Under the pieces are notes generated by a model. It was not told where the DNA came from. It ran no database searches and saw only the letters and a program-made list of their open reading frames with translations. Shown here one piece after another: positions 42,090 to 52,645 of a stretch of 64,000 nucleotides of DNA. Made by a program: the position numbers and the translations under genes. The DNA lies in the NCBI GenBank assembly GCA_963725185.1, contig CAVRXO010000006.1, positions 1,178,001 to 1,242,000 on the forward strand, read 5' to 3'. Every line of letters starts with the position of its first letter. The first letter of the stretch is position 1. This DNA is from VAZQ01 sp963725185. GTDB taxonomy: Bacteria > Pseudomonadota > Alphaproteobacteria > Rhizobiales > Xanthobacteraceae.

Positions 42090-43181
42090 CTAACCGACCT
42101 TGCGGGCGGATTGGCCCTCGGGGCGGAAGGTCTTGTGGTGGCCGATGAGCTTGCGTTGGTGGATGCGGACGTGGCGGTCGGGATCGGCCACCGCATAGCC
42201 GATGGGCTGCGCCTGGCGCCCGTGGCGCTCGAGGATCGCGATGGTCGCGACGACGTCGCCCGGGTCGACCACGTAGCAGAACCCGATGCCCATGTTGAAG
42301 ACCTCGAACATCTCGCTGTCCTCGACGCCGGCGAGCCGCTGGATGAGGCCGAAGATCGGATGCGGCTCGATCAGCCGGTCGATCTCGAACCCCACCTTGG
42401 CCTCGACCCGCGCCAGGTTGAGGAGGCCGTCGCTGGTGATGTTGATGAGCGCCTTCACGCCCTTGACGCGCTCCAGGATCTCCATGGCCTCGGGCACGTA
42501 GATGTCGGTCGGGCGCAGCAGCTCCTCGCCGAGCGTGAGGCTGAGCTCGTCGAACTTGTGGTCGAGGCGGTAGCGGTTGCCGGCGAAGAAGGCGTTGCGG
42601 GCGAGCGTGAGGCCGTTGCTGTGCACGCCGCTGCTGCGCACGCCGACCACCACGTCGCCCGCCGCCACGGTCTTGCCGGAGATGACCTTGTCGAGCGCCA
42701 CGCGCCCGACCGCCATGCCCACCAGGTCGAAGCCGTTCACGATCTCCTTGAGCTGCGCGGTCTCGCCGCCGGAGATCGAGACGCCCGCCATCTCGGCGCC
42801 CCGGCACAGGCCGGCCGCGACGGCATCGAGCATGGCGGCGTCGGCATGGTCGATGGCGATGTAATCCACCAGCGAGAGCGGCCGGGCGCCGACGCAGATC
42901 ATGTCGTTCACGTTCATGGCGACGCAGTCGATCCCGATGGTGTCGAACTTGCCCATCATGGTGGCGACGATGGTCTTGGTCCCCACCCCGTCGGTGCAGA
43001 GCGCAATGCCGGTGCCGTCCATCTCGATGACATTGGCGAAATAGCCGATCGGCAGCACCACCCGCCCCATGCCGTGCCGCGGCCAGGTGCCCTCGACCCG
43101 CCGGATGATGTTGCGCAGCCCCGCATCGGCCTCGGCGGTATCGACGCCGGCCTGCTTGTAGGCTTCCTCGCGTACGTCCAT
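42090..43181 (-). CDS. PurM-family AIR synthase homologue
   Basis: Phosphoribosylformylglycinamidine cyclo-ligase family (purine synthesis) or a relative. 363 residues from MDVREEAYKQAGVDTAEADA, with the PurM order of motifs: YKQAGVDT, GTGIALCTDGVGTKT near residue 61, AMNVNDMICVGARPL near 88, AGVSISGGETAQL near 133, and VVGVRSSGVHSNGLTLAR near 177. The C-terminal half has NITSDGLLNLARV. The first residues and the GRVVLPIGYFANVIEM stretch differ from the common alphaproteobacterial PurM, so it may be a divergent paralogue rather than the main enzyme. Not next to purN, the usual partner. Confidence 0.82.
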   Translation of the reverse strand: MDVREEAYKQAGVDTAEADAGLRNIIRRVEGTWPRHGMGRVVLPIGYFANVIEMDGTGIALCTDGVGTKTIVATMMGKFDTIGIDCVAMNVNDMICVGARPLSLVDYIAIDHADAAMLDAVAAGLCRGAEMAGVSISGGETAQLKEIVNGFDLVGMAVGRVALDKVISGKTVAAGDVVVGVRSSGVHSNGLTLARNAFFAGNRYRLDHKFDELSLTLGEELLRPTDIYVPEAMEILERVKGVKALINITSDGLLNLARVEAKVGFEIDRLIEPHPIFGLIQRLAGVEDSEMFEVFNMGIGFCYVVDPGDVVATIAILERHGRQAQPIGYAVADPDRHVRIHQRKLIGHHKTFRPEGQSARKVG

Positions 43182-43369
43182 GGATTTTCTTCCGTTCTCT
43201 GCGGTTTCGCGTGGGGCGAGGGTAGCACGGCGCTGCTGTCGCTCGCCATGGCTCCCGGTCCCGAAGGGTCTTAACACAGCCCCAAATCTGTGGACTAGGT
43301 GTCACCGTGACATCGGTAACCGCGTCAGGCACCGAGTTGTTCGACATAGCAGCGCGCCTTGGGCAGGTG

Positions 43370-44107
43370 TCAGCGAAGCATCGTTTCAAGTTGTGACTTT
43401 CGTTGTTCCCAGTCAGGCATCACGCTAGATACAAGGCTCCTCCATTCCTCGCTGTGATTGCCGTAAAAGGCATGTGCGAGTTCATGGCAAATCACATAAT
43501 CGATCAGGTTCGGCCCTCCCCGCACGAGATCTACATTGAGCGTGATCGTGCCGCTGGGAGTAAAACTGCCCCACCTCTTGGTCATTTGTCGGATTATCAA
43601 ACGGGGGCGTTTAAGTCCCTTTCTTTCAAAGGGCGGTAACATTGCAGTAAGCCGCACGGGAAATACCGATCGCGCCTCTAGGGTATAAAATGCCGTCAGG
43701 AGCCGTCGACAATGCGCCGTATCGGTCGGCTCTCGGGCGCCAATAATGAGTCGGGCACCATCGATCCGTACAAATGGCCTGGCTGCATGTTCGACTGAAA
43801 GTCGATATGGCCTACCCGCAAAGAGATGTGTTTCTCCAGAAAGAAAGCATCGGTCGGGCGTGAACGTTGGCTCGGCCAACATCCGATCTAGCCTGTTAAA
43901 GACCCACTTACCCTTGCGCCGACATCGCATTTCGATGACTTCATAGGGAGCGTCAATCGGCGCGAACACAGTGACTTGTCCATTGGGTTCTATCGCGATT
44001 CTTAGAACTCGTCGACCCGTCCTGCGAAGCGTGGCGACAATCTCGCGCGAACCCCAAGCGATCGGGATCAGATCCTCGGGATCGCTGAGTTTAGCCGGCT
44101 TGCTCAC
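43370..44107 (-). CDS. YgjP-like M48/SprT-type metallopeptidase of the restriction operon
   Basis: Zinc metallopeptidase-like protein (DUF45 / YgjP). 245 residues from a GTG that overlaps the hsdR stop (GTGA). The active site is VICHELAHAFYGNHSEEWRS near residue 203 (H-E-x-x-H and a downstream N-H). Also visible are RRVLRIAIEPNGQVTVFAP, the family N-terminal block, and KRWGSFTPSGTITLN. YgjP-like genes are recurrent companions of type I restriction operons; their role there is unknown. It is the last gene of the seven-gene operon. Confidence 0.9.
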   Translation of the reverse strand: MSKPAKLSDPEDLIPIAWGSREIVATLRRTGRRVLRIAIEPNGQVTVFAPIDAPYEVIEMRCRRKGKWVFNRLDRMLAEPTFTPDRCFLSGETHLFAGRPYRLSVEHAARPFVRIDGARLIIGAREPTDTAHCRRLLTAFYTLEARSVFPVRLTAMLPPFERKGLKRPRLIIRQMTKRWGSFTPSGTITLNVDLVRGGPNLIDYVICHELAHAFYGNHSEEWRSLVSSVMPDWEQRKSQLETMLR

Positions 44108-47100
44108 TGCGCCAACCGCGCGCGCGCAGAAGCGAGCATATCGTCGACAATCGAGTCGAGTGTGCTCGGATCAATCGTCAGTCTTCGCTTGGCTCGCAGC
44201 TCTTCGAAAAAGAAGTCATCTACATCATTCCGGATCGCATTTTCGACATCGCGATCGTTCTGCCAGCCGACCTTGCGGCGACGTTGGATGATCGTATTGA
44301 GTTCGAGAGCGATATCCGCAGCAAGTTCCGAATCGGCAAGGCCAACGCCATCGAGGTTCCTGCGAGCAAGTCCCCAGAATACTTGAGCATGGCTGTCACT
44401 GCGGAACGCGATCGGCACTTCGTCGGCGTCGTCTTGTCGATTTTGAACTCTGTCTCGAAGCTCACGTATCTTCGCGAGGTATGACAATTCATCTATCCGG
44501 CCCTTGTGGAAATCGGCTATGGCGGCCTGGACCAGCTTCGAGAATTTCTCAAAGAAAATTGGGTCTTCGTCCCACTTTTCCTCGATGGATCGGGTCAGCT
44601 GATGAGCGATCGTGTCAGCAATCGAGGCGTCAGTTCCGACCTTTTCTTTCCTGCGAGCCTCTATGGCAATGTCGTCGAAAATGTTCAGAGGGCTCAACGA
44701 CACCTACGACCTCCCGTGAAACTACGTGCCGGTCAAGCAAGTGCCGAATTCGCTTTTCATACTCTCGCCAATCCACGCGCTCGCCATAGCGCAGGCCCAC
44801 GGAAGCCCTGAAGAGACGTAAATCTCCCGAGATCATCCTTCCAACGCTTAATCAGATCGGGCTTCGTGTCTTCAACGAAGCTCAGAGACGCTAGCGCAAC
44901 GGTGAATGCACGCGAGAATTCTGAGAGACGTCGGTAGAAACTCGGCCCTCACCTCTTCATCGGAAAGAAGCCGAGCATAGGCTTCTGCATCGAAAGTGTT
45001 CGAGACCGCTTTGAATATATCCAATAACGCGGCATGCGCAGCCGGGTACCTTGTCGGCCTCTCCCTGATCGCCATCACGCTCCGAGCAATGTCTTCTTCG
45101 CTGAAACCCTGGAGGGCGTCATAGCTCGCGAGTGCTTCGGCGAGATCCTTAAGTATGCCGTTGTAGTCGATGATGAAACCGAACGGTTTTTCGGGCGCGC
45201 CCTCTTCGTCGAACACGCGATTGACGCGCGCGATAGCCTGCAGGAGCGCGTGTTCCTTTAGGCGGCGAGCAAGATAGAGAACGGTGTTCCGCGGAGCGTC
45301 AAAACCAGTCAGCAGCTTATCGACAACAATCACGATGTCGGGATCACCTGGCCCCTTGAATTGCTCAATAATGGTTTTGTTATAGGCCTCTTCGCCCCCG
45401 TAGCGCTCCATCATTTTGCGCCAGAAGGACCGTACAAGATCGTCATCGGCCTCGTCGACCTCGTCTTCGCTTTCGCGCATCTCCGGCGCGGAAATAACGA
45501 CTTCTGTTGTCACGACGCCGAAAGTGTCAAACAGCTTCTTCAGCTGGATGGCTGCACGCTTCGAAGGAGCCGCGAGTTGCCCTTTCAGGCCGGTTCCTTT
45601 GAAATTGGCGACAAAATGCTGGCCTACATCAAAAGCGATGAATTGAAGGCGAGATTCAACGCCCTCAATTTCCCTGGCGCGACTCATCTTGCGCTTCAGG
45701 TCCGCCCGCTGATCGTCGGACAGATCGCGGGTGTGAACTTCAAACCAGCGGTCAATCTGCCTCTCATCGACATCGGTGACCACTTCGCGGCCTTCATAGA
45801 GAAGCGGAACGACCGCCCGGTCCTCGACCGCATTGCGCATCGAATAGGACGGCTGGATCAGCTCGCCGAATTTAGCGAACGTGCTCCGTTCCTTTTTCGC
45901 AATCGGCGTGCCGGTGAAGGCAATGAAGCACGCATTGGGCAGCACCTCCCGCATGCGAGCGTGCAGGCTGTCGAGGTTGCCATACTGGCTCCTATGGCTT
46001 TCGTCGACGAGCACAAGTATATCGGGTGAGTTTTCGGCAACTCGCCGCTTATTCAATCCGGCCTTGAACTTGTGAATGACGGTCGTGATGACGGGCGTCT
46101 TATTTTCGATCAGTGAAAGAAGGTGCTCGCCTGTGGCCGCACGTTTCGGTTCCTGCCCGGTCGCCTTGAAGGTCTTCGATATCTGATCGTCGAGATCTGT
46201 CCGATCCGTGACGATAACGATTCGTGCCGCCGGCACCTTCATGGAGATGGCTTTGGCCAGCATCACCATGGTCAGACTCTTGCCTGAGCCTTGCGTGTGC
46301 CAAACGATGCCACCCTTGCGCTTGCCCTTCGCATCCTTCTCTTCGACGCGCTTCAGCAGATTTTCGACGGTAATCACTTGCTGATAGCGAGCCACCTTCT
46401 TTTGCGGTCCGTCGAACAGCATGTAGCGCCGCACGAGCCGAATGAACCGTTCGGGACGGCACAGTCCGACTAAGGTTTCATCGAGCGGCGTGACAAATCG
46501 GTGTTCCTCCATCAGGCCATGGTGCCGCTTTATATAAGGCGCGAAATCGATGGCGATGCGCTTGTCTTCGACGCTATCGAGCGGCCGGTTGACGACATTC
46601 GAGATGAAGTCGGCAGCGTCTTCCTTCTCTTTCCATGCACTCCAGAGCTTGCGCGGCGTCCCCACGGTCCCGTAGCGCGGATCGTGACTATTAGCGGCAA
46701 TCAGGAGCTGCGCCGAATAGAAGAGGGCTGGAACGCCTTCACCCGTCTTCTGGTTACGGACTTGCTGGCTGACCCCCTGCTCCGACGAGACGTGCGACGC
46801 CTTCACCTCAATGACGCCGAGCGGGATGCCGTTCACGAACAGCACAAGATCGATACGGATCGTAGGCCCACCGGCCTCGCTCACCGTATATTCGCTTGTT
46901 ACCTGAAAGGTGTTGGCTCGCCAGTCGTCCCAGTCGATAAACTTGAACGGCCATTCCCGCGCAGTCGCTCCAATGGTCTGCGGCAGAGCGATGCCGAGGA
47001 TCAAATCATCGGTCATGCGTTCGTTGGCGCGGACAACGCCTTCCGGAATGCGGTCGGCCAGGCGTCGGATGGCGGTATCGATATTGGCTTCCGAGAATGA

Positions 47101-47310
47101 ATGAGCCCGCCCGTCGTGCTGAATACTGTTGATGCGAGCAAGATCGGCGCGAAGCTGTGTTTCAAGGAAGGGGAGTGTGCGCCTGCCATCACGCCACTGA
47201 TCCCCCTCGGCGCGGGTCACATAGCGCCAGCCGCAATTGATCAAGGTGTTGAGGGCCTGAAGCTGTGGGCCGCCAGCTTCCGAGGTGGTGAACTTGGGGG
47301 AGTCCGACAT
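44104..47310 (-). CDS. hsdR: Type I restriction enzyme R subunit HsdR (three apparent +1 frameshifts)
   Basis: Motor and nuclease subunit of a type I restriction system. N-terminal PD-(D/E)xK nuclease: IRIDLVLFVNGIPLGVIEVK near residue 155. Helicase: Walker A HTQGSGKSLTM near 345, DESH in LVDESHRSQYG, TGTPI, and the late motif LLTGFDAPRNTVLYLARRL. The main frame ends at 44872, but homologous C-terminal segments continue in two other frames: FYRRLSEFSRAFTVALASLS, then ASVGLRYGERVDWREYEK, then PLNIFDDIAIEARRKEK. Removing one base each near 44938-44940, 44826-44828 and 44690-44692 restores about 1067 residues, the normal HsdR size. Start ATG 47310; GTG 47316 or 47322 overlap the upstream stop. 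Confidence 0.92.
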
Positions 47311-47312
47311 CG

Positions 47313-48396
47313 TCACCCCCACACCTTGGCTGAGGCAGCATCGAATAAATCGAAATTCAGTGCCGGAAAGCCCTTGGGCCGTAATGCGGCTATCCGATCA
47401 ACACCGGCCCGAATGGCCAAATTTGACTTGCTATTGGGATCGCCATGGAGACTGACGAAGAGATGCGCGATCTTCCCGCGGCCAATTAGATCGAGCACAT
47501 GAGCGTCGTTCTTCGCAAATGAATGGCCAAAGACGAACAACGCCGTTCCATCCTTTGACTTCGTCTGGCACACGCCGGCAAAGCTCTTGAAATTGTGATG
47601 CAGGTAGGCGCTGTGCTGAATTTTGGTTAGCTTGCTCTTGCTGTTACCCTCGGCGACGAAAACAGGGAACAAGTTCTTCTTTGAGCGCTTCGTTGGCCTG
47701 ATCGACCAATGCTGTACCGGTGTTAATCCAAGTGTATTTCTGAAGATGATAGCCAGCGTCGAATAGATGCAAGGCGCCGTGGAGGTAGTGGATGTTCTGG
47801 CCGTGCGCCGCGCCTTCGCCCTGCCATTCGACATAGGGCGCATCATAGGCTTCCTCGTCCTTCCGGAAGCCGTCGTCGTGGTTGAGCGCGATCAGTTCCG
47901 TCGGGTCTTCATCTTCGTGCATCAAAGCCCAGTAGAGCAGGAGGTCATAGTTCATCGTGTAGATTTTTCCGTCAGCATTCTTGCCCACGAAATGAGAGAG
48001 AAAGGTACGGCAGGCAAAATAGCGCACGTCGGAGATGTCGTTCGGCCGAGCCGGGTGGCGTCCCGCAACGGCCTGAATGAGGTCGGTCTTGAGCTTTTCG
48101 AAGTCGCCGGTCATCCGCGCCATTGTGCGCTTTAGCTTCGGATTGTAAGCGGAGACGATCGCGGCGGCATGTTGCAACGCTCGGATGACCTCCTCGAAAT
48201 CCTGAGTTCCCATCGCCGCGAAGATCGCCGCAAGCTCCTTGGACATCGTCTTCTTCGCCTCCTCGAAAAGTGAGCCATAGGCGAAAATGTCCGGCTTGCA
48301 GGCGATGCTAAAGCCGTTGCCTAGAAGGAGATGCTTCTTGCCATATTGCTCTGCGATCTTGAGCGCTTCGTCGAAGGTGATCAACTTGAAGGTCAT
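47313..48396 (-). CDS. DUF4917 family protein inside the restriction operon (apparent +1 frameshift)
   Basis: About 360 residues from MTFKLITFDEALKIAEQYGK. The opening HLLLGNGFSIACKPDIFAY resembles the nucleotide-loop start (G-x-G-x-S) of SIR2-like proteins, followed by TMNYDLLLYWALMHE and NIHYLHGALHLFDAG, a Y-D/H-L-H-G pattern shared with SIR2-type defence domains. After KEEL the frame changes near 47671-47682 and continues LFPVFVAEGNSKSKLTKIQH to the stop at 47313. I call DUF4917; NAD binding is only inferred. It overlaps hsdS by four bases upstream and abuts hsdR downstream. Confidence 0.8.
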
Positions 48397-49585
48397 GCCG
48401 CACCCCCTGCGACTGCGGCACGAGGCGCGACCATCGGCGGATCGAGCTGCTCACCGAGCCGCCATTCGCCGGTGAGCAGCTTTTGCATCAGTCCGCGGCT
48501 TTGGATGCGAAGACCAGCAAGTGTTCTCTTCAAGATAGACAGTTCAACGTCCGCATCAGCAAGGAGCCTACCGGCAGCGTGGCGAGCATTGTCCTCCATG
48601 ATGTGAATTGGGAAATCTTCAACAAATTCCGGTGGGACACGCCTTTGCCCAGCACTGCCTGTCATCTGCCGTTCACCAGCATTCCTAAAGCCGCGTGATA
48701 ACGTGACCTGATGCAGGTAATCAGCATCAGCGGGATCAAGAGGTCGGATTACATGAAATTCTGTTGTTCCGAAGCCGATCTTGTTGGTAAGTCCCAGCGC
48801 CAACGCGCCCTTGCCATTTTCGAAACAGGGCGTGATTTTCGCTACAAGGACGTCGCCTTCTGCGAACTGCGTGTATCCGCTCCCAAGTTTGCCACGTCGC
48901 ACGGTATTCTTAGTTAGCAGCTCCCCATTTTCAGAAACGTCCTCCATCGCGACAAATGACACAAACGTATCATCGGCAACACGCCGTCCGCGCGGATTAA
49001 CGGTCGCGAGGTCGCGGATGAAACCTCGCTTGGCATTAGAATGGATAGAATCCGTCCGATAATCCCAGTCTTCTGCCGCCGCTTGGCGGCGATCAGGCGT
49101 TCAGTCCGGTGGATGGCCTGATCCCACACATCAATTACGGTCACGATGCGCCGTTGCTGCTCGAGGGACGGGGGCGAAGCTGGGATTTCCGAGAACTCAT
49201 CGAAGTAGAGGCGCAAGCGATCTTCCGTCAGACCGTGAGAATAGGCCCAAAAGAGGTAAATCATCCGGTTCGATTTGAACCAATGGTAGGCAAAGCGGCT
49301 ATCAATGCCGGGCTTTGGAGCCAAGACCACGTACGCGGGGCTGACAATGCCGTCAACGGTCGCTAGGCCACATGCACCCTGCCACATTCGCATCATGTTG
49401 TAGGCAATATCGCTCTTCCTCACTAGCAAGTGCTGATCAGGCGTTAGCTTGGATTCTGTTCGCCGTTCGAGATCGTCACGCAGGACAAGACTATCGTTCA
49501 TCGTCACCGACATGATTGGCAGCCCCGCACGACCGGCTTCTTGCCTGTTGTCGAAGAAATCGCCGAGGCGCAAGGTACCGCTCAT
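48393..49585 (-). CDS. hsdS: Type I restriction specificity subunit HsdS (apparent frameshift)
   Basis: DNA-recognition subunit with two target-recognition domains. TRD1 with its conserved helix is in the start frame: MSGTLRLGDFFDNRQEAGRA, LLVRKSDIAYNMMRMWQGAC, then SLEQQRRIVTVIDVWDQAIH and a coiled-coil spacer. TRD2 lies in the other frame: RGFIRDLATVNPRGRRVADD, GYTQFAEGDVLVAKITPCFE, PPEFVEDFPIHIMEDNARHA and a second spacer ending LMQKLLTGEWRLG. The shift near 49037-49047 needs one added base (or two removed). About 397 residues in all. Overlaps DUF4917 and GIY-YIG genes by four bases each. Confidence 0.9.
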
Positions 49586-50508
49586 GCCGCACCCCGATCA
49601 CCGAAGAGACTATACCGCCGGGCCGCATAGGATTGCTCGTTGCCGTCAGCGCGCCACGTTGTGCGGCCATTGTCGGCGCGCCCCGCGAGGGCCGCACTGG
49701 CGCCTGATGGGCTTCCAAAGCTCGCATCTTGATGGAAACGATAGAGATCGTTCTCGGCATCTGCGACCAGGACTCCCGCCTCTATCACAGCCTTGCGCGC
49801 ATCCCTGACGTTTTGCGGAATGGCGTCGCTTTCGCATCGAAGCGCGGTAAATTCTGCCAAAACCAATTCGCCTCCGCGCTCGACGGCGCGCCCCTTTGCC
49901 TTTTTGATCTCCGCGATGAAGGTTGGCGCGGGCGACAGAGCGCCAGCGACGGGCATTTGCTCTCCTACTGTGGGCTGAAGCACATCAAATCCCAGCACCG
50001 GCAAGAGGATTTTGATTTCATCGAGCACCCGTTCCATATCGGCGATTTCCGGCTCCGGCAGACTTTTGAACGGCGGCTCCTTAGCGTTCACCAACTTCGC
50101 CCGTCCCGCGCCGCGAATGGCCGCGATGATCCGGCCTTCTAGGTAACGCCCATGCGCCTTGGTGAGGTTCTCGTCTTTGGAGACGATCAGGACCACGCGC
50201 GTGAAAAAGTCCTTCGCCTCATCCGCATCATGCGCCGCGAGCCGCGTCTTTACCTGATCACCCTCGCCGACATAAACAAGCTGGCGTCCCGGCAGATCTG
50301 GCTCCGGCCCTACGAGCAGATAAACGCCCGTGCGGATTGCCTCCTCCCGGCGGATCAGTTCTGGCAAGGCCGTGCGCGAGGCTACCGCTGCCCGAACCGA
50401 TGAAACGCCAGGCTCCGCCGTGATATCGCTGGAGGGTGTTCCGTCGGCGAGATACAGCTTCAGCGAGCGGCCGAGTCGGGACGAGGAACGAGACGGAGCG
50501 TCAGACAT
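49582..50508 (-). CDS. GIY-YIG nuclease family protein with DUF4357 domain
   Basis: 308 residues from MSDAPSRSSSRLGRSLKLYL. A GIY-YIG-like module spans about residues 60-150: GVYLLVGPEPDLPGRQLVYVGEG matches the GIY...YVG core, followed by KDFFTRVVLIVSKDENLTKA, YLEGRIIAAIRGAGRAKLVN (Glu of the nuclease) and NAKEPPFK. The C-terminal end (FGSPSGASAALAGRADNGRT, TTWRADG) matches DUF4357, a small module often found on restriction-associated proteins. It is fused into the restriction operon between hsdM and hsdS with overlapping ends; in other genomes this protein also accompanies hsd genes. A nuclease role is inferred. Confidence 0.88.
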   Translation of the reverse strand: MSDAPSRSSSRLGRSLKLYLADGTPSSDITAEPGVSSVRAAVASRTALPELIRREEAIRTGVYLLVGPEPDLPGRQLVYVGEGDQVKTRLAAHDADEAKDFFTRVVLIVSKDENLTKAHGRYLEGRIIAAIRGAGRAKLVNAKEPPFKSLPEPEIADMERVLDEIKILLPVLGFDVLQPTVGEQMPVAGALSPAPTFIAEIKKAKGRAVERGGELVLAEFTALRCESDAIPQNVRDARKAVIEAGVLVADAENDLYRFHQDASFGSPSGASAALAGRADNGRTTWRADGNEQSYAARRYSLFGDRGAA

Positions 50509-52055
50509 CGATACCCAGCTCCTTTAGATAGAAATTCATCTTTTCTCGGGCCTCGGCAAGCTGCTCTTGGAGATTGCGGATTTCATTCTGCACCGCCTGT
50601 AGATCGACTTCAGGCTCGGGTTCGAAGGTATCAACGTAACGCGGAATGTTTAGATTGAAACCGTTGGCTTCGATGTCTTCGAATGTCGCATTGCGCGAGT
50701 AGCGCTCGCGTTCGGCCCGAGTGCGGTAGGTCTCGACTATCTTGTCCACATCCAAATCTCGGAGGCGGTTCTGCTTTTTGCCCGGCTCGAAATCGCGGCT
50801 GGCGTCGATGAAGAGGATCTCGCGCTCATGCGCTCGCATGCCGCCGGTCTCGCGGGAGCGGTCGAAGACGAGAATGCAGACTGGAATGCCAGTGGTCGGA
50901 AAGAGCTGCGCCGGAAGGCCGACAACCGCGTCGAGGCTATTCTGCCGGATCAGCATTTCCCGAATACGCCCTTCCGCGCCGGAGCGGAACAGAACGCCAT
51001 GCGGCGCAACCACCCCCATGCGGCCCGTTACCGGCCGAGTGATCGCCAACATGTGTAGAATGAATGCATAGTCGCCACGGCTTTTGGGCGGCATATGTGG
51101 CGTGAATCGCTTATACGGATCGGCTCCGCCGTTCTCGTCCCACCACTTGTCGAGGCTGTAGGGAGGATTGGCGACCACCACGTCGAAGCGCATGAGATGA
51201 TCGCTCTCGATTAGCGTGGGGGAATTGAGCGTGTCGCACCAGTCGATGCGCGCGTTGTCCTGCCCATGGAGCAGCATGTTGAGGCGCGCAAGCGCCCGGG
51301 TCTGGCCGTTCAATTCTTGTCCGAAAAGCTGGAAGTTGCCGTCGCCACCTCTTCACCAGCGCGGAGCAGCAGCGAGCCGGAACCGCAAGCCGGATCGCAG
51401 ATGCGGTCGCCCTGACTTTGGCCCCGCGAGCTTGGCCAATACCTCGGAGACCTTACGCGGCGTGAAGAACTCTCCTGCCTTCTTCCCGGCATCGGAGGCG
51501 AACCGCTCGATCAGGAAAATATAGGCGTCCCCCAATACGTCCTCCGACGTATCGGAAAGATCGAGTTCCAGGCTTAGCGAAGTCTTCGAGCACGGTCCGG
51601 AGTCTGCGGTTCCTGTCCTTTGTCTGCCCTAGGTTCGATTCTGAATTGAAGTCTATTGCTCGGAAGAGGCCCCCGAGTTTGCCTTCGTTCGCCTTTTCGA
51701 TGGCGTCCAGAACGATATTGATGAGTTCGCCGACGTTGTCGCGCGTCCGACGCTCATAGAGGCTATAGAAATCTCCAAGGAAGCTTTCCTCGACCTCATT
51801 CGTATTGGGATTCTTTCGATCGACCGTAGGCAACTTGAAGCGCTCGCGATCAAGCCGACGCTGAATACGCAGCTCGTCGCCGCCGAATTCCCGTCGAAAT
51901 TCTTCAACGTGTTTCCTACGGACATCACTGATGTATTTGAGGAAGAGGATGGTGAGGACGTAGTCTTTGTATTGTGTGGCATCAATGGCCCCGCGGAACG
52001 TGTCGCACGCGCGCCATACGGCTGCCAAGATGTCTTCCTGACGAAGAGCTGTCAT
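50501..52055 (-). CDS. hsdM: Type I DNA methyltransferase HsdM (three apparent frameshifts)
   Basis: N6-adenine methyltransferase subunit. The N-terminal HsdM_N domain is in the start frame (DILAAVWRACDTFRGAIDAT, KDYVLTILFLKYISDVRRKH). The next frame gives DAYIFLIERFASDAGKKAGE and FFTPRKVSEVLAKL; the third gives SAM-binding motif I ICDPACGSGSLLL; the last frame gives NGQTRALARLNMLLHGQDNA, the catalytic NPPY in VVANPPYSLDKWW and the C-terminal NFYLKELGIDV. Shifts are near 51571 (one extra C on the coding strand), 51422-51425 (one extra G) and 51342-51347 (one G missing). Correction gives about 517 residues. Starts with ATGA overlap. Confidence 0.9.
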
Positions 52056-52639
52056 GCGGAACCCCTTGAAAAATTCTTTTCTGCGCCCTTGACTGCCTGG
52101 CCGATAACGGCACGTCCGAAAATCTTCTTCAACTCGCCAAGCCGCTTCAGCAGATTCTGCTCAACTTCCAAACAGGCAGCGAGCCCAGCAATCAGCCGTT
52201 GTTGATGGAGAGGGGGCAGGGGGATTGCTGTCTTCTCCAATGCCTCCTTAGGCAGGCGCGCCAATCCGCTTCCTTGTTTCTCGCTTGCCATGACGGCTTG
52301 AGTGGCGGGAAGCTCGAGGATTGTCCGCAGGTATTCGGAATTGATCCGCCGCGGCTGCGGTCGCACGAGGTACAGGTCGAGCGAGACATACGACCCGACC
52401 ATGCTCTCGTTCGCGGTGCAAACTTGTGTGCTGTTACCGCGCGCCGCAACGATCAGGTCACCGTCTTCAATCGGTAAGGCCCGCGCGACCTCCGGGGGCT
52501 CGCCCTGTGTCATTGACGGGATCCGCCCTGCCTTCACATCCGTCAGATCGGCGAGCCTCATGATGCGCGAGCGGCCCCGTTTCAATTCACGAGCTGGGAC
52601 GCCGGAAAAAACACTAGCGATTTCTTTGAGTTCGAGCAT
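52052..52639 (-). CDS. Half-size HsdS-like specificity protein
   Basis: 195 residues from MLELKEIASVFSGVPARELK: a single target-recognition domain (LADLTDVKAGRIP, GDLIVAARGNSTQVCTANES, YVSLDLYLVRPQ) with one spacer (IPLPPLHQQRLIAGLAACLE, VEQNLLKRLGELKKIFGRAV). Full HsdS has two such halves. Half-subunits can dimerise to make a functional specificity complex, and extra hsdS-like genes allow target switching. It lies first in the operon, directly before hsdM, while the full hsdS is downstream. Unlike its neighbours it needs no frameshift correction. Its start is only six bases from the -10 box of a good promoter. Confidence 0.88.
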   Translation of the reverse strand: MLELKEIASVFSGVPARELKRGRSRIMRLADLTDVKAGRIPSMTQGEPPEVARALPIEDGDLIVAARGNSTQVCTANESMVGSYVSLDLYLVRPQPRRINSEYLRTILELPATQAVMASEKQGSGLARLPKEALEKTAIPLPPLHQQRLIAGLAACLEVEQNLLKRLGELKKIFGRAVIGQAVKGAEKNFSRGSA

Positions 52640-52645
52640 GATTCA

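Noticed and set aside
42111..43274. Plus-strand ORF opposite purM
   Set aside because: Asp/Val/His-rich shadow typical of GC-rich antisense frames; PurM motifs are complete on the minus strand.
44104..52639. Restriction operon as decayed pseudogenes
   Set aside because: All catalytic motifs survive, the shifts are single-base in short runs, and similar shifts hit essential genes, so decay is not the best reading.
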